Shown here one piece after another: positions 26,542 to 34,962 of a stretch of 64,000 bases of DNA. The stretch comes from Pedobacter sp. Leaf194. Lineage in GTDB: Bacteria > Bacteroidota > Bacteroidia > Sphingobacteriales > Sphingobacteriaceae. Where the stretch lies: assembly GCF_001423945.1 (NCBI RefSeq), contig NZ_LMPU01000001.1, forward strand, positions 146,373-210,372. The letters run 5' to 3'. The notes under the pieces were generated by a model. It was given only the letters and a program-made list of their open reading frames with translations, had not been told where the DNA came from and did not search any database. Both the position numbers and the translations under genes were made by a program. The number at the start of each line of letters is the position of its first letter. Positions within the stretch are counted from its first letter, which is position 1.

Positions 26542-27285
26542 TTAAGCTTCAGCCACTTCGTGGGTTAGGGCCTCATCAACTAAAATACGTCCGCAATGCT
26601 CGCAAACAATAATTTTTTTACGCTGACGGATATCTAACTGACGTTGAGGAGGAATCTGATTAAAGCAACCTGAACAAGAATCGCGATCGATTGTTACCAC
26701 AGCTAAACCATTTACAGCATTTCTGCGTAAACGTTTGTAAGCCACTAACAAGCGCTCATCTATGGTTGGCTCTGCTTTATCAGCTTTCTTTTGTAATTCC
26801 TGCTCTTCCTTTTCAGTTTCAGAAGTAATTACATCAAGTTCGCCTTTCTTAACTTCTAAATCTTTTTTTCTGCCTTCTAATTCAGCTTTTGCAGCTTCAT
26901 AGATTTCAGTTTTTGAAGTGATTTCGAAACCGTGTTCTTTAATTTTTTTCTCAGATACCTGAATATCTAAACCTTGAATCTCAATTTCTTTAGTCAAAGC
27001 ATCGTATTCACGGTTGTTTTTAACTTCCTTTAATTGAGTATCGTATCTTTTAATAGCTGCCTGAGCATCTTTAATTGTATTTTTACGGGTTACGATAGAA
27101 TCTTCAAGATCATCAAGATCTGCCTTAATTTTCTGAATTCTGGTTTCTAATCCTAACACATCATCCTCAAGATCGGCAACTTCCATTGGCAATTCGCCTC
27201 TTACCTGACGGATTTTATCGATTTTTGTGTGGATATTTTGTAATTCGTATAAAGCCTTTAGCTTCTGTTCTACGGTTTGTTCCAT
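26542..27285 (-). CDS. Coiled-coil zinc-ribbon protein (C4-type)
   Basis: The 247-residue protein is a long antiparallel coiled coil (about 5-180) followed by a C4 zinc ribbon with C204, C207, C228 and C231 (SCSGCF and VCEHCGR). This is the zf-RING_7/DUF164 family, of unknown role and often thought to bind nucleic acids. Its ATG overlaps the stop of the Nif3 gene as TAATG, so the two are translationally coupled, a pairing conserved in many bacteria. Confidence 0.92.
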   Translation of the reverse strand: MEQTVEQKLKALYELQNIHTKIDKIRQVRGELPMEVADLEDDVLGLETRIQKIKADLDDLEDSIVTRKNTIKDAQAAIKRYDTQLKEVKNNREYDALTKEIEIQGLDIQVSEKKIKEHGFEITSKTEIYEAAKAELEGRKKDLEVKKGELDVITSETEKEEQELQKKADKAEPTIDERLLVAYKRLRRNAVNGLAVVTIDRDSCSGCFNQIPPQRQLDIRQRKKIIVCEHCGRILVDEALTHEVAEA

Positions 27286-28382
27286 TAAAACAAGTAATTT
27301 ATGGGGTTTGTATTTTGCTCCGTTAAACGGATTGCAAAGTTAGTAAATTTTTTCTGAATAATTTCAACCAATAAATTTGATGTAAATTGTTCAGTTTCAA
27401 AGTGTCCGATGTCGGCAATGATAAGTTTTTCTTCGGCATCGAAAAACTCGTGATATTTAAAATCTGCAGTAATGAAGGCATCTGCTCCTGCGGCGATGGC
27501 TTCTTTTAAAAGGAAACTTCCGGAGCCACCGCAAACTGCAACTTTTTTTATTCTTTTAGGTAAAACTGAGGTATAGCGAACAACTTTTGCCTGCATTTTG
27601 TCTTTAACCATATGGAGGAAATCGTAGGCTTCCATATCATATTCGAGCCAGCCAACCATACCCGAACCTACTTGCTGGTGTTTGTTTTCAAGGTTATATA
27701 AATCATAAGCTACTTCTTCGTAAGGATGGTTTTCAAAAAGCGCTACTAATATCTTTCTTTCTGATTGAATTGGATAAATAAGTTCAATTCTAACTTCCTG
27801 TTCATGGTGGCGAACGCCTTTTTCGCCAACAAAGGGATCGGCATTTTCATTTGCTTTAAAAGTTCCAAAGCCATCTGCATTAAAACTCGTTTCACTATAA
27901 TTGCCGATGTTTCCACCGCCGGCGTAGAAAAGAGCAGAACGTAACTGCTCGGCCTGTGCCTGCGGACAAAATGTTACCAGCTTTTTTAACAATCCAGCTT
28001 TTGGAGAAAGCACTTTTATACCACTAAGCCCGAGTTTTTCGCAAATTCTGGCATTCACCCCTGTATGCACCGCATCAAGATTGGTGTGTATAGCGTACAA
28101 GGCAACGTTGTTTTTAATTGCTTTTAAAATAACCCGCTCTACGTAGTTTTTCCCATTTAGCTTTTTCAGTCCCTTAAAAACTATCGGATGATGGGTAATT
28201 ATCAGGTTACATCCGGTAGAAATTGCCTCATCAACAATTTTCTCTACACAATCAAGCGCAACAAGCGCCGCCCGGATATCCATATTCGGGTCGCCAACTA
28301 TTAAACCTGAATTATCGTAATCTTCCTGGTAGTTTAATGGCGCAATGCTTTCCAGATAATTTGTTATTTCTGATAACCTCAT
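27285..28382 (-). CDS. Nif3-like dinuclear metal centre protein
   Basis: The 365-residue protein has the Nif3 (NIF3/YqfO) metal-site residues: H64 and H65 in IITHHPIVF, H99 and D103 in AIHTNLDAV, and the C-terminal DIGHFETEQF. The length shows the longer form with a PII-like insert between about 125 and 235. It is often annotated as GTP cyclohydrolase type 2 homologue, without proof of that activity. It is coupled by TAATG to the zinc-ribbon gene. Confidence 0.94.
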   Translation of the reverse strand: MRLSEITNYLESIAPLNYQEDYDNSGLIVGDPNMDIRAALVALDCVEKIVDEAISTGCNLIITHHPIVFKGLKKLNGKNYVERVILKAIKNNVALYAIHTNLDAVHTGVNARICEKLGLSGIKVLSPKAGLLKKLVTFCPQAQAEQLRSALFYAGGGNIGNYSETSFNADGFGTFKANENADPFVGEKGVRHHEQEVRIELIYPIQSERKILVALFENHPYEEVAYDLYNLENKHQQVGSGMVGWLEYDMEAYDFLHMVKDKMQAKVVRYTSVLPKRIKKVAVCGGSGSFLLKEAIAAGADAFITADFKYHEFFDAEEKLIIADIGHFETEQFTSNLLVEIIQKKFTNFAIRLTEQNTNPINYLF

Positions 28383-28404
28383 GGCATAAAGATAGAGATT
28401 TGAG

Positions 28405-28412
28405 CAAAAATA
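28405..28412 (-). promoter_or_regulatory. -7 element (TATTTTTG) for the nif3 operon
   Basis: TATTTTTG on the minus strand, 22 nt before the Nif3 start, fits TAnnTTTG. A -33 TTTG is not evident. Confidence 0.45.
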
Positions 28413-28483
28413 CGAAGCTTAAAAGATAAGGCGGGCGAGAAACTTTCTAGGTTTTGATAAACGTTTTTTTATAAACCCGACAG

Positions 28484-28526
28484 AAACAAAAAGCCCGCAA
28501 ACCCGATTTTCATCGGGTGCGGACTT
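28484..28526 (-). terminator. Terminator after the TM2 gene
   Basis: On the minus strand a two-part stem (AAG / CTT, CCGCA / TGCGG and CCCGAT / ATCGGG) with a 4-nt loop is followed by TTTTTGTTT. It separates the TM2 gene from the Nif3 operon. Confidence 0.8.
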
Positions 28527-28591
28527 GTAGTGTATGGCGGGACTAACATTAAAAATTGCTGCTGCCCCTGCTTTTCTAAAAATTAGGAGAA

Positions 28592-28960
28592 TTATTGAAA
28601 TCCGCCCATTCTAACCATTTGCAAACTTTCGAAAACCATTTTCTGGTTGTGTTCAAAAGCCAGCGTTTTGTGGTTTATAATGTCTACAATAGACCCAATG
28701 AAGCATAAACCGATGGTTAAAAGGTATAAAACGCCCATTCCAATTTGGCCAACGATGAATCTTTGTAAACCTGGCACCACAAATAAGCCGATTAAACAAA
28801 AAATTAACATATCTGAAGGGTTTTTCCTTTTGCTGCTGTAAACCATCAGGAAATTACGCAATTGTTGTTCGGTTAAGCCGGTAGTTGCTTGTTGTAAGTA
28901 AGAATATTCCTCTGGTGTTATACCTGGTAACGACATTAGAGGTGATTGATATATATCCAT
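28592..28960 (-). CDS. TM2 domain-containing protein
   Basis: The 122-residue inner-membrane protein has a TM2 domain of two helices at about 48-66 and 74-95, joined by the short charged turn of GLQRFIVGQIGMG. The N-terminal half is soluble, with PGITPEEYSYLQQATTGLTEQQL. ATG 28960 is preferred; upstream in-frame codons run through the neighbouring DUF2752 gene. It lies 5 nt after the DUF2752 gene, so the two are co-expressed. Role unknown. Confidence 0.88.
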   Translation of the reverse strand: MDIYQSPLMSLPGITPEEYSYLQQATTGLTEQQLRNFLMVYSSKRKNPSDMLIFCLIGLFVVPGLQRFIVGQIGMGVLYLLTIGLCFIGSIVDIINHKTLAFEHNQKMVFESLQMVRMGGFQ

Positions 28961-28965
28961 GATTT

Positions 28966-29268
28966 CTATGTGTTTGTTGTTAAATATTTTTTGCTCGTTT
29001 TGTGTTTTATCAATGTTATTATTCTGTACACTATAATTATTAAAGCGGGAAAACCTAACCAATGCTCGTAAAAGCTTTTTGTAAATTCGCCGTGTAAAAT
29101 ATGGCTTATCGACCTTCCCAATCCACACCCCGGGCACCAATCTGCAAGGCCTAAATTAGCCAGCGGACAAAGTGTAAAGTGATGCTCGTTTGCATTTGTT
29201 GCGGCCATTAACACTAACGCTGTTACCCAGAAAAAAAGTTCTAAAGGCAAGCTTTTTAAGTGTTTCAT
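28966..29268 (-). CDS. DUF2752 domain membrane protein
   Basis: The 100-residue protein has two predicted membrane helices (about 7-24 and 68-87). Between them is the DUF2752 signature FTLCPLANLGLADWCPGCGL followed by GRSISHILHGEF. The CPGCG motif is conserved in the family but its metal or redox role is not established. It is first in a two-gene unit with the TM2 protein. A 21-bp-period direct repeat lies 65-92 nt upstream (29333-29360). Confidence 0.9.
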   Translation of the reverse strand: MKHLKSLPLELFFWVTALVLMAATNANEHHFTLCPLANLGLADWCPGCGLGRSISHILHGEFTKSFYEHWLGFPALIIIVYRIITLIKHKTSKKYLTTNT

Positions 29269-29328
29269 GTTTCGCTTTTTATATTGTTTAGAAGTAAAGG
29301 AAAAAGTTTTGTTACAGAAAGAGGCATT

Positions 29329-29361
29329 AATTCGACCAACGCTAAAAATTAAACGACCAAG
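29329..29361 (-). promoter_or_regulatory. Direct repeat with 21-bp period (candidate LytTR site)
   Basis: The 7-mer CGACCAA occurs at 29333-29339 and again at 29354-29360, exactly 21 bp apart, upstream of the DUF2752/TM2 pair. A related pair occurs at 59315-59347 upstream of the DUF2807 gene, with an identical 11-base block TCGACCAACGC. Two direct repeats with a 21-bp period are the known architecture of LytTR-type response-regulator sites. No LytTR gene is in this window, so assignment is inference. Confidence 0.5.
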
Positions 29362-29462
29362 TGCTTTACCGGTTCGAAGAAATATTTTGCATTTAACAAA
29401 AATGTAGCTGCAAACTTAAAAAACCTTTACAGAAGTTTACGGTTAAATATAAAAGATAAGCT

Positions 29463-29470
29463 TATTTTTG
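29463..29470 (+). promoter_or_regulatory. -7 element (TATTTTTG) for mfd
   Basis: TATTTTTG matches TAnnTTTG and ends 4 nt before the TTG start of mfd. If used, the transcript would be leaderless or nearly so. Confidence 0.5.
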
Positions 29471-29474
29471 TGCC

Positions 29475-32400
29475 TTGAATATTCGCGATTTAATAAACAG
29501 ATACAAAACCGACGATAGGGTAACGCAATTTACCAAAGCGTTGAATACTTCTAAAAATCCAAAAATCCAATTGAAAGGATTAGTGGGCTCTGCAGATGCA
29601 TTTGTTGCCCTGTCATCTTACTTCATTTTGCATAAGCCTCTGCTTTTTGTTTTGCCTGATAGGGAGGAGGCGGCTTATTTCCAATCTGATTTAGAGAGTG
29701 TTCTGGATAAACAGGTTTTACTTTTTCCGTCATCCTACCGGAAATCTTTCGATTTTACACAGGTTGATACAGCAAATGTTTTGGCCCGTGCCGAAGTTTT
29801 GAATGAGCTTAACCACGATTCTGAATACGGAAAAATTGTTGTTTCTTACCCTGAAGCCATTGCAGAAAAGGTAATTGACCGGTCTGCGTTAGAGAAAAAC
29901 ACGCTGGAAATTAGTTTAGGCGCTAAGCTCGGTATCGATTTTATAAATGAGTTTTTAATAGATTATGATTTTGACCGGAGGGATTTTGTTTATGAACCCG
30001 GGCAGTTTTCCATCCGTGGGGGTATTGTAGATATTTTTTCTTTTTCTTCTGATTTGCCTTACCGCATCGAGTTTTTTGGCGATGAAGTGGAAAGCATCAG
30101 AAGCTTCGAAATTGAAAGTCAGCTTTCTGTAGCTGATGTTAAGTCGCTTACAATTGTGCCAAATGTGCAGGCAAAGTTTTTAACGGAAAGCAACATCAGC
30201 ATTTTAGATTACATTGATGGCGACACCCAGCTTTGGTTTAAAGATGTTGAGTTTACGTTAGACATTGTTAAAGCTGGCTTTAAAAAGGCAGTAGAACTTT
30301 GGAAAGCTTTATCGCTTGCCGATAAGACGCAAAACCCCGAATGGATTGACCCTAAATTCGCTTTTACTGATGAAAAATTACTTGGCGATCACCTTCAGGA
30401 TTTCCCGATTATAGAGTTCGGAAAGCAGTTTTTTTACCAGACCGAAAATCGTTTCGAATTCGAAACCCGACCGCAGCCATCATTTAATAAAGATTTCAAC
30501 CTCCTTATTCACAATTTAAAAGAGAATGAGAAAGCCGGTATCGTGAATTTTATCTTTACCGATTCGCCCAAACAAATTGAACGTTTGTATGCCATTTTGG
30601 AAGATATTGATAAGACTGCAAAGTTCACACCAATTAACAGCATGCTAAGGGAAGGCTTTGTTGATGCGCAAATTCAAACTGCCTTTTACACCGACCACCA
30701 GATTTTTGACCGCTACTACAAGTATAAGCTTAAAAAGGGTTATCAGAAAAGTCAGGCCATTACGCTTAAAGATCTCAGGGAGCTAAAATCCGGCGATTAC
30801 GTTACACATATAGATCACGGTATTGGAAAATATGCCGGTTTGGAAAAGGTTGAAGTTAATGGCAAAACCCAGGAGATGATTCGTTTAATTTATGCGGATA
30901 ACGATTTGCTTTATGTTAATATCAATTCGCTAAATCGAATCGCAAAATATAGCGGCAAAGAAAGTGGCGTTCCGAAAATGAATAAACTGGGTACCGATGC
31001 CTGGGATAAACTGAAAAAAACCACAAAAAAAAAAGTTAAAGACATTGCCCGCGATTTAATTAAGCTTTACGCTTTACGTAAAACGCAGGCCGGAACCGCG
31101 TTTTCACCCGATGGCTATCTTCAGACTGAATTAGAGGCGTCCTTCATTTACGAGGATACACCCGACCAGTTGAAGGCCACTCAGGATGTTAAGAAAGACA
31201 TGGAATCTCCACATCCAATGGACCGCCTGGTGTGCGGTGATGTTGGTTTTGGTAAAACAGAAATTGCCGTTCGTGCGGCATTTAAAGCCGTTGCCGAAGG
31301 CAAACAGGCTGCAATTTTAGTTCCGACAACGATTTTAGCGCTACAGCATTTCAAAACTTTCTCATCAAGACTAAAAGATTTCCCGGTTACGGTAGATTAC
31401 ATAAACCGTTTTAAAACCAACAAACAAATTAAGGATACGCTTGCAGAAGCCGCAGCAGGAAAAGTTGACATACTAATCGGTACACATCGTTTACTAAGTA
31501 AGGATGTTAAGTTTAAAGACCTCGGCATTATGATTATTGATGAGGAGCAAAAGTTTGGCGTTACCGCCAAAGAGCGGCTTAAAGCTGTTCGCGTAAACGT
31601 TGACACCTTAACGCTCACGGCAACGCCTATTCCCCGTACTTTACACTTTTCTTTAATGGGCGCCAGGGATTTATCGATAATTAGCACGCCACCGCCAAAC
31701 CGCCAGCCGGTTAGTACCGAATTGCATGTTTTTAATGATAAGCTAATTCAGGAAGCGGTGCAGTTTGAATTGGATAGAGGCGGTCAGGTTTTCTTTATAC
31801 ACAACCGCGTAAACGATTTGATGCAATTGGGGGGCTTAATTCAGAAACTCGTTCCAAAAGCAAGAATTGGCATTGCACATGGGCAGTTGGATGGCGATGC
31901 GCTTGAAGATGTAATGCTCGATTTTATCAACGGAGAAAAAGACGTTTTAGTGGCCACCACAATTATTGAGGCCGGATTAGACATTCCAAATGCCAACACA
32001 ATAATCATCAACCATGCGCACATGTTTGGGCTGAGCGATTTGCACCAAATGCGTGGCCGCGTTGGCCGCAGCAATAAGAAAGCGTTTTGTTATTTGCTTT
32101 CTCCGCCTTTATCTACCTTAACATCCGAAGCAAGAAAACGCCTGAGTGCAATAGAAGAGTTTTCTGATTTGGGCAGTGGCTTTAATGTTGCAATGCGTGA
32201 TTTGGACATCCGTGGAAGTGGCAATTTACTCGGTGCGGAACAAAGTGGCTTTATTGCCGAAATTGGTTTCGAAATGTATCATAAAATTTTAGATGAGGCG
32301 ATTCAGGAACTTAAAGAAGCAGAATTTAAAGGATTGTTTGAAAACGAACCCGCCCGTCCTTATGTCGGTTTTACGCAGGTAGATACTGATTTGGAATTAT

Positions 32401-32813
32401 ACATTCCGGATGCTTACATAACCAACATTACCGAACGTTACAATTTATATACCGAATTATCTAAACTTGATAATGAAACAGAACTTGCTGTTTTCGAAAA
32501 GCATTTAGCGGATAGGTTTGGTCCTGTTCCACCGCAGGTTAAAACCATGTTGAGCGTTGTAAGGCTGCAATGGTTAGGCAAAAAACTGGGTTTCGAGAAA
32601 ATCAGTTTCAAGAAAAATAGTTTACGTGGTTATTTCTTAAGTGATAAGCAATCGAAATACTTTGATTCAGAGACTTTTACAAAGATTTTAAGTTTTGCGC
32701 AAAATCATCCACGGATGTGCAATTTAAAGGAGGTTAAAAATACTTTGCGCATCGCTTTTGATAACGTGAAAACGGTTGAAGAAGCTATTCAAACTTTAGA
32801 ACTGATTGATTAA
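29475..32813 (+). CDS. mfd: Transcription-repair coupling factor Mfd
   Basis: Mfd removes RNA polymerase stalled at DNA damage and recruits UvrA. The 1112-residue protein has the UvrB-like N-terminal region, the RNA-polymerase-interacting domain (SGDYVTHIDHGIGKYAGLE), and an SF2 translocase with GDVGFGKTE, DEEQKFG and LTATPIPRTLHFS. It ends with the TRCF C-terminal domain. It starts at TTG 29475 (MNIRDLINRY), as no ATG occurs nearby; a -7 element is only 4 nt away. The DUF3820 gene begins 1 nt after its stop. Confidence 0.97.
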   Translation: MNIRDLINRYKTDDRVTQFTKALNTSKNPKIQLKGLVGSADAFVALSSYFILHKPLLFVLPDREEAAYFQSDLESVLDKQVLLFPSSYRKSFDFTQVDTANVLARAEVLNELNHDSEYGKIVVSYPEAIAEKVIDRSALEKNTLEISLGAKLGIDFINEFLIDYDFDRRDFVYEPGQFSIRGGIVDIFSFSSDLPYRIEFFGDEVESIRSFEIESQLSVADVKSLTIVPNVQAKFLTESNISILDYIDGDTQLWFKDVEFTLDIVKAGFKKAVELWKALSLADKTQNPEWIDPKFAFTDEKLLGDHLQDFPIIEFGKQFFYQTENRFEFETRPQPSFNKDFNLLIHNLKENEKAGIVNFIFTDSPKQIERLYAILEDIDKTAKFTPINSMLREGFVDAQIQTAFYTDHQIFDRYYKYKLKKGYQKSQAITLKDLRELKSGDYVTHIDHGIGKYAGLEKVEVNGKTQEMIRLIYADNDLLYVNINSLNRIAKYSGKESGVPKMNKLGTDAWDKLKKTTKKKVKDIARDLIKLYALRKTQAGTAFSPDGYLQTELEASFIYEDTPDQLKATQDVKKDMESPHPMDRLVCGDVGFGKTEIAVRAAFKAVAEGKQAAILVPTTILALQHFKTFSSRLKDFPVTVDYINRFKTNKQIKDTLAEAAAGKVDILIGTHRLLSKDVKFKDLGIMIIDEEQKFGVTAKERLKAVRVNVDTLTLTATPIPRTLHFSLMGARDLSIISTPPPNRQPVSTELHVFNDKLIQEAVQFELDRGGQVFFIHNRVNDLMQLGGLIQKLVPKARIGIAHGQLDGDALEDVMLDFINGEKDVLVATTIIEAGLDIPNANTIIINHAHMFGLSDLHQMRGRVGRSNKKAFCYLLSPPLSTLTSEARKRLSAIEEFSDLGSGFNVAMRDLDIRGSGNLLGAEQSGFIAEIGFEMYHKILDEAIQELKEAEFKGLFENEPARPYVGFTQVDTDLELYIPDAYITNITERYNLYTELSKLDNETELAVFEKHLADRFGPVPPQVKTMLSVVRLQWLGKKLGFEKISFKKNSLRGYFLSDKQSKYFDSETFTKILSFAQNHPRMCNLKEVKNTLRIAFDNVKTVEEAIQTLELID

Positions 32814-32814
32814 A

Positions 32815-33030
32815 ATGCTAGACCCAACACTATTGCTTGATTTGGTTAAAATGCAAATGCCATATGGCAAATACAAAGGTTATTTAATTTGCAATATTCC
32901 CGAAAGTTATCTGCTTTGGTATAAAGATAAGGGGTTTCCAAAAGGCAAACTGGGCGACTTAATGGCAACTATGTTTGAAATTCGGGTTAATGGATTGGAA
33001 TACCTTTTGACGCCACTAAAGGGAAAATAA
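32815..33030 (+). CDS. DUF3820 family small protein
   Basis: The 71-residue protein matches DUF3820: LVKMQMPYGKYKGYLICNIP, ESYLLWYKDKGFPKG and KLGDLMATMFEIRVNGLEYL. The MPYGKYKG signature is highly conserved. The family is sometimes called a putative quorum-sensing-regulated virulence factor, without biochemical support. ATG 32815 follows the mfd stop directly, so it is probably translated from the same transcript. Confidence 0.85.
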   Translation: MLDPTLLLDLVKMQMPYGKYKGYLICNIPESYLLWYKDKGFPKGKLGDLMATMFEIRVNGLEYLLTPLKGK

Positions 33031-33411
33031 CTTAATGCGGGAAGTTGTGCGGCTGGGAGTATAATTTTTCTGAGCACACAGAAATTTTTGGAGAATATTC
33101 TTGCTGTCGGTTGTGTTGTTTAGTTAGTATGGTGTTTTATTATTACCTGATAATCAAGAAGTTCATGGAAGTATAGTGTAGAAAACAGAGTGAAATAAGA
33201 CAAAAAAATTGTTTTAGTTCACAGTTATTTTTTTTTGTTGCCTGGTTTAATTATTGCCACAGAAACACGGAATTCACGGAAGCAGAGCGAAGTAAGACAG
33301 AGAAATTATTCAGTTGTTTTGTTTCATTGCCCGTGGTGTTTCATTGTTGCCAAAGAAACCTAGAGTGCACGGAAGGAAGATCTAGAAAATGAGTGATGTA
33401 AGCCAAGAGAA
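33031..33411. repeat. Intergenic region with three degenerate ~100 bp repeats
   Basis: No gene is visible between the DUF3820 gene and the DsbA-like gene. Three degenerate copies of an A/G-rich element are present, at about 33132-33225, 33252-33325 and 33346-33420, with shared blocks such as ACGGAAG and GTAAGAC. The second copy reads CCACAGAAACACGGAATTCA, which resembles CACAGAG-type dispersed repeats that I recall from unrelated environmental bacterial genomes. The third copy touches the end of the DsbA-like gene. Confidence 0.6.
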
Positions 33412-34131
33412 TTATTCTAACGCACAGCCTTTTTCATCACATGTCGCACCATCATTTTGATTTAGTGAAGTTAGATTTGTTTTAGGCTGAGCAGATTTCC
33501 ATTCGGCGAAGCTTTTGGTCAGGGCATCGGTAAATGCTTGAACAGGCTGGGCGCCAGAAACGCCGTATTTTCTATCCATTACGAAATACGGAACGCCGCG
33601 AATTCCCAAATTCTGGCTTTCGTAAACATCGTATCGAACAGCCTCGGCAAATTGCGCACCCTGTAAAACCGCTGATGATTCTTCCCTGTCTAATCCCATC
33701 TCTTGCGCCAGTTGCAACAATACTGCATGTTCACCGATATTCAGGCCTCGTACAAAGTGTGCTTCAAAAAGTTTTTCTTCGGCCAAATCCTGAAGATTGT
33801 GTTTCGCCGCCAAATGAATCAACCGGTGCGCATCAAAGGTGTTTGCGGGGATATTTTTATCGAAGTTTATTGTTAAACCAGCATCAGCCGCCATGTCCGA
33901 AACCTGCTTTGTCATCTGTTTGGCCTGTTCAACCGGCATTCCTTTACTTCTCGAAAGATAATCGTAAACCGTTTCATTGCTTGTGTTGTGGTACTCCGGG
34001 TTTAGCTGGTAGCTTTTCCATTCAACATCGATTTCGTTTTTAAACGGTAAAACTTCCATCGCCTTTTCAAAATGACGCTTCCCGATATAGCAAAACGGAC
34101 ACATTACATCCGACCAGATTTCTACTTTCAT
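33412..34131 (-). CDS. DsbA family (FrnE-like) oxidoreductase
   Basis: The 239-residue cytoplasmic protein has a thioredoxin fold with the active site C11-P-F-C14 in SDVMCPFCYIG. The helical insert and GVPYFVMDRKYGVSGAQP (cis-Pro loop) are as in the FrnE branch, and there is no signal peptide. The C-terminus adds ATCDEKGCALE, with two extra cysteines. It may handle disulfides under oxidative stress; the substrate is unknown. It is flanked by a repeat region and a divergent secreted-protein gene. Confidence 0.9.
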   Translation of the reverse strand: MKVEIWSDVMCPFCYIGKRHFEKAMEVLPFKNEIDVEWKSYQLNPEYHNTSNETVYDYLSRSKGMPVEQAKQMTKQVSDMAADAGLTINFDKNIPANTFDAHRLIHLAAKHNLQDLAEEKLFEAHFVRGLNIGEHAVLLQLAQEMGLDREESSAVLQGAQFAEAVRYDVYESQNLGIRGVPYFVMDRKYGVSGAQPVQAFTDALTKSFAEWKSAQPKTNLTSLNQNDGATCDEKGCALE

Positions 34132-34224
34132 GGTGTAAAACTACTCAATCCGGAATTGAGCCGCGTAAACAGAAAGTAAAAACTGTAAAGTTAGTTTTGA
34201 TGCTCAGGATTTGCTTTTATTCTT

Positions 34225-34232
34225 TATGTTTG
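34225..34232 (+). promoter_or_regulatory. -7 element (TATGTTTG)
   Basis: TATGTTTG fits TAnnTTTG and lies 17 nt before the ATG at 34250. A TTTG at 34197-34200 is 24 nt upstream, slightly wider than usual for the -33 box. Confidence 0.45.
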
Positions 34233-34249
34233 GTTAAACAAATTATTTA

Positions 34250-34897
34250 ATGATGAAAAAAATTCTATTATCGCTCTTAGTGGTTGCTACTTCTTTTGCA
34301 GCCAAAGCCCAGCTTGAAGGTTCAAAGCAGATTTTTGAAAGCCCGAAACTTAAATCGGAAAAAGCCACTCACAAGCTCGTAGCAATTCTTCCTTTTGCTA
34401 CCAAGATTTCTTATAAGAAAATGCCAAAAAACTTTAATGCAGAGGCAAATAGAGATCAGGAAAAAACGATGTCTAAATCCATTCAATCGAGTATGTATAC
34501 ATTTTTGCTCCGCAAAGCGGGCGACTATACGGTAGAATTTCAGGATGTAGATAAAACAAATATCTTGTTAAAAAAAGCTGGTATTGCTGATAAATTAGAT
34601 GAAATGACGAAAGATGAAGTTGCGAAAATTCTTGGTGTTGATGCGGTTTTAGGCGGCAGTTTTGAAACGGAGCAAACAAAAACCGAAGCAGGAGCCATCG
34701 CATCAGCCGTGTTGTTTGGCGGTTTTGGCGGCAAAACCGGTACCGGAACGCTTACACTTACGCTGAATAGCGGCACTTCTGGTGATTTACTCTGGAGATT
34801 TTTTAAAACGATGAACGATAGCATCACAACATCTACCGATGATTTGGTTGAACACATGATGCGAAAGGTTTCGAGAAACTTTCCTTATTCAAAATAG
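34250..34897 (+). CDS. Small secreted protein of unknown function
   Basis: The 215-residue protein starts with a signal peptide (MMKKILLSLLVVATSFAAKA, cleavage near AKA-Q). The segment KLVAILPFATKISYK, followed by a helical region and GVDAVLGGSFETEQTKTEAG, recalls the fold of TolB-N/GNA1162-type periplasmic proteins, but the match is weak. A Gly/Thr-rich stretch (GGFGGKTGTGTLTLTLNSGT) follows. I do not recognise the family with certainty. It is a single gene with its own -7 element and terminator. Confidence 0.65.
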   Translation: MMKKILLSLLVVATSFAAKAQLEGSKQIFESPKLKSEKATHKLVAILPFATKISYKKMPKNFNAEANRDQEKTMSKSIQSSMYTFLLRKAGDYTVEFQDVDKTNILLKKAGIADKLDEMTKDEVAKILGVDAVLGGSFETEQTKTEAGAIASAVLFGGFGGKTGTGTLTLTLNSGTSGDLLWRFFKTMNDSITTSTDDLVEHMMRKVSRNFPYSK

Positions 34898-34920
34898 ACC
34901 CACACAAGTCTAACAAAAAT

Positions 34921-34948
34921 GGCCGCTTCAATTGAAGCGGCCGTTTTT
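34921..34948 (+). terminator. Perfect-palindrome terminator
   Basis: GGCCGCTTCAATTGAAGCGGCC (34921-34942, shown in two arms GGCCGCTTCAA / TTGAAGCGGCC) is a perfect palindrome followed by five T. It ends the small secreted-protein gene and lies next to the end of the convergent M14 gene. Confidence 0.85.
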
Positions 34949-34962
34949 ATTTACAAGAAAAT

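Noticed and set aside
33534..34043. 169-codon frame antisense to the DsbA-like gene
   Set aside because: The minus-strand frame has an intact CPFC active site and full family length; the antisense product is unrecognisable.
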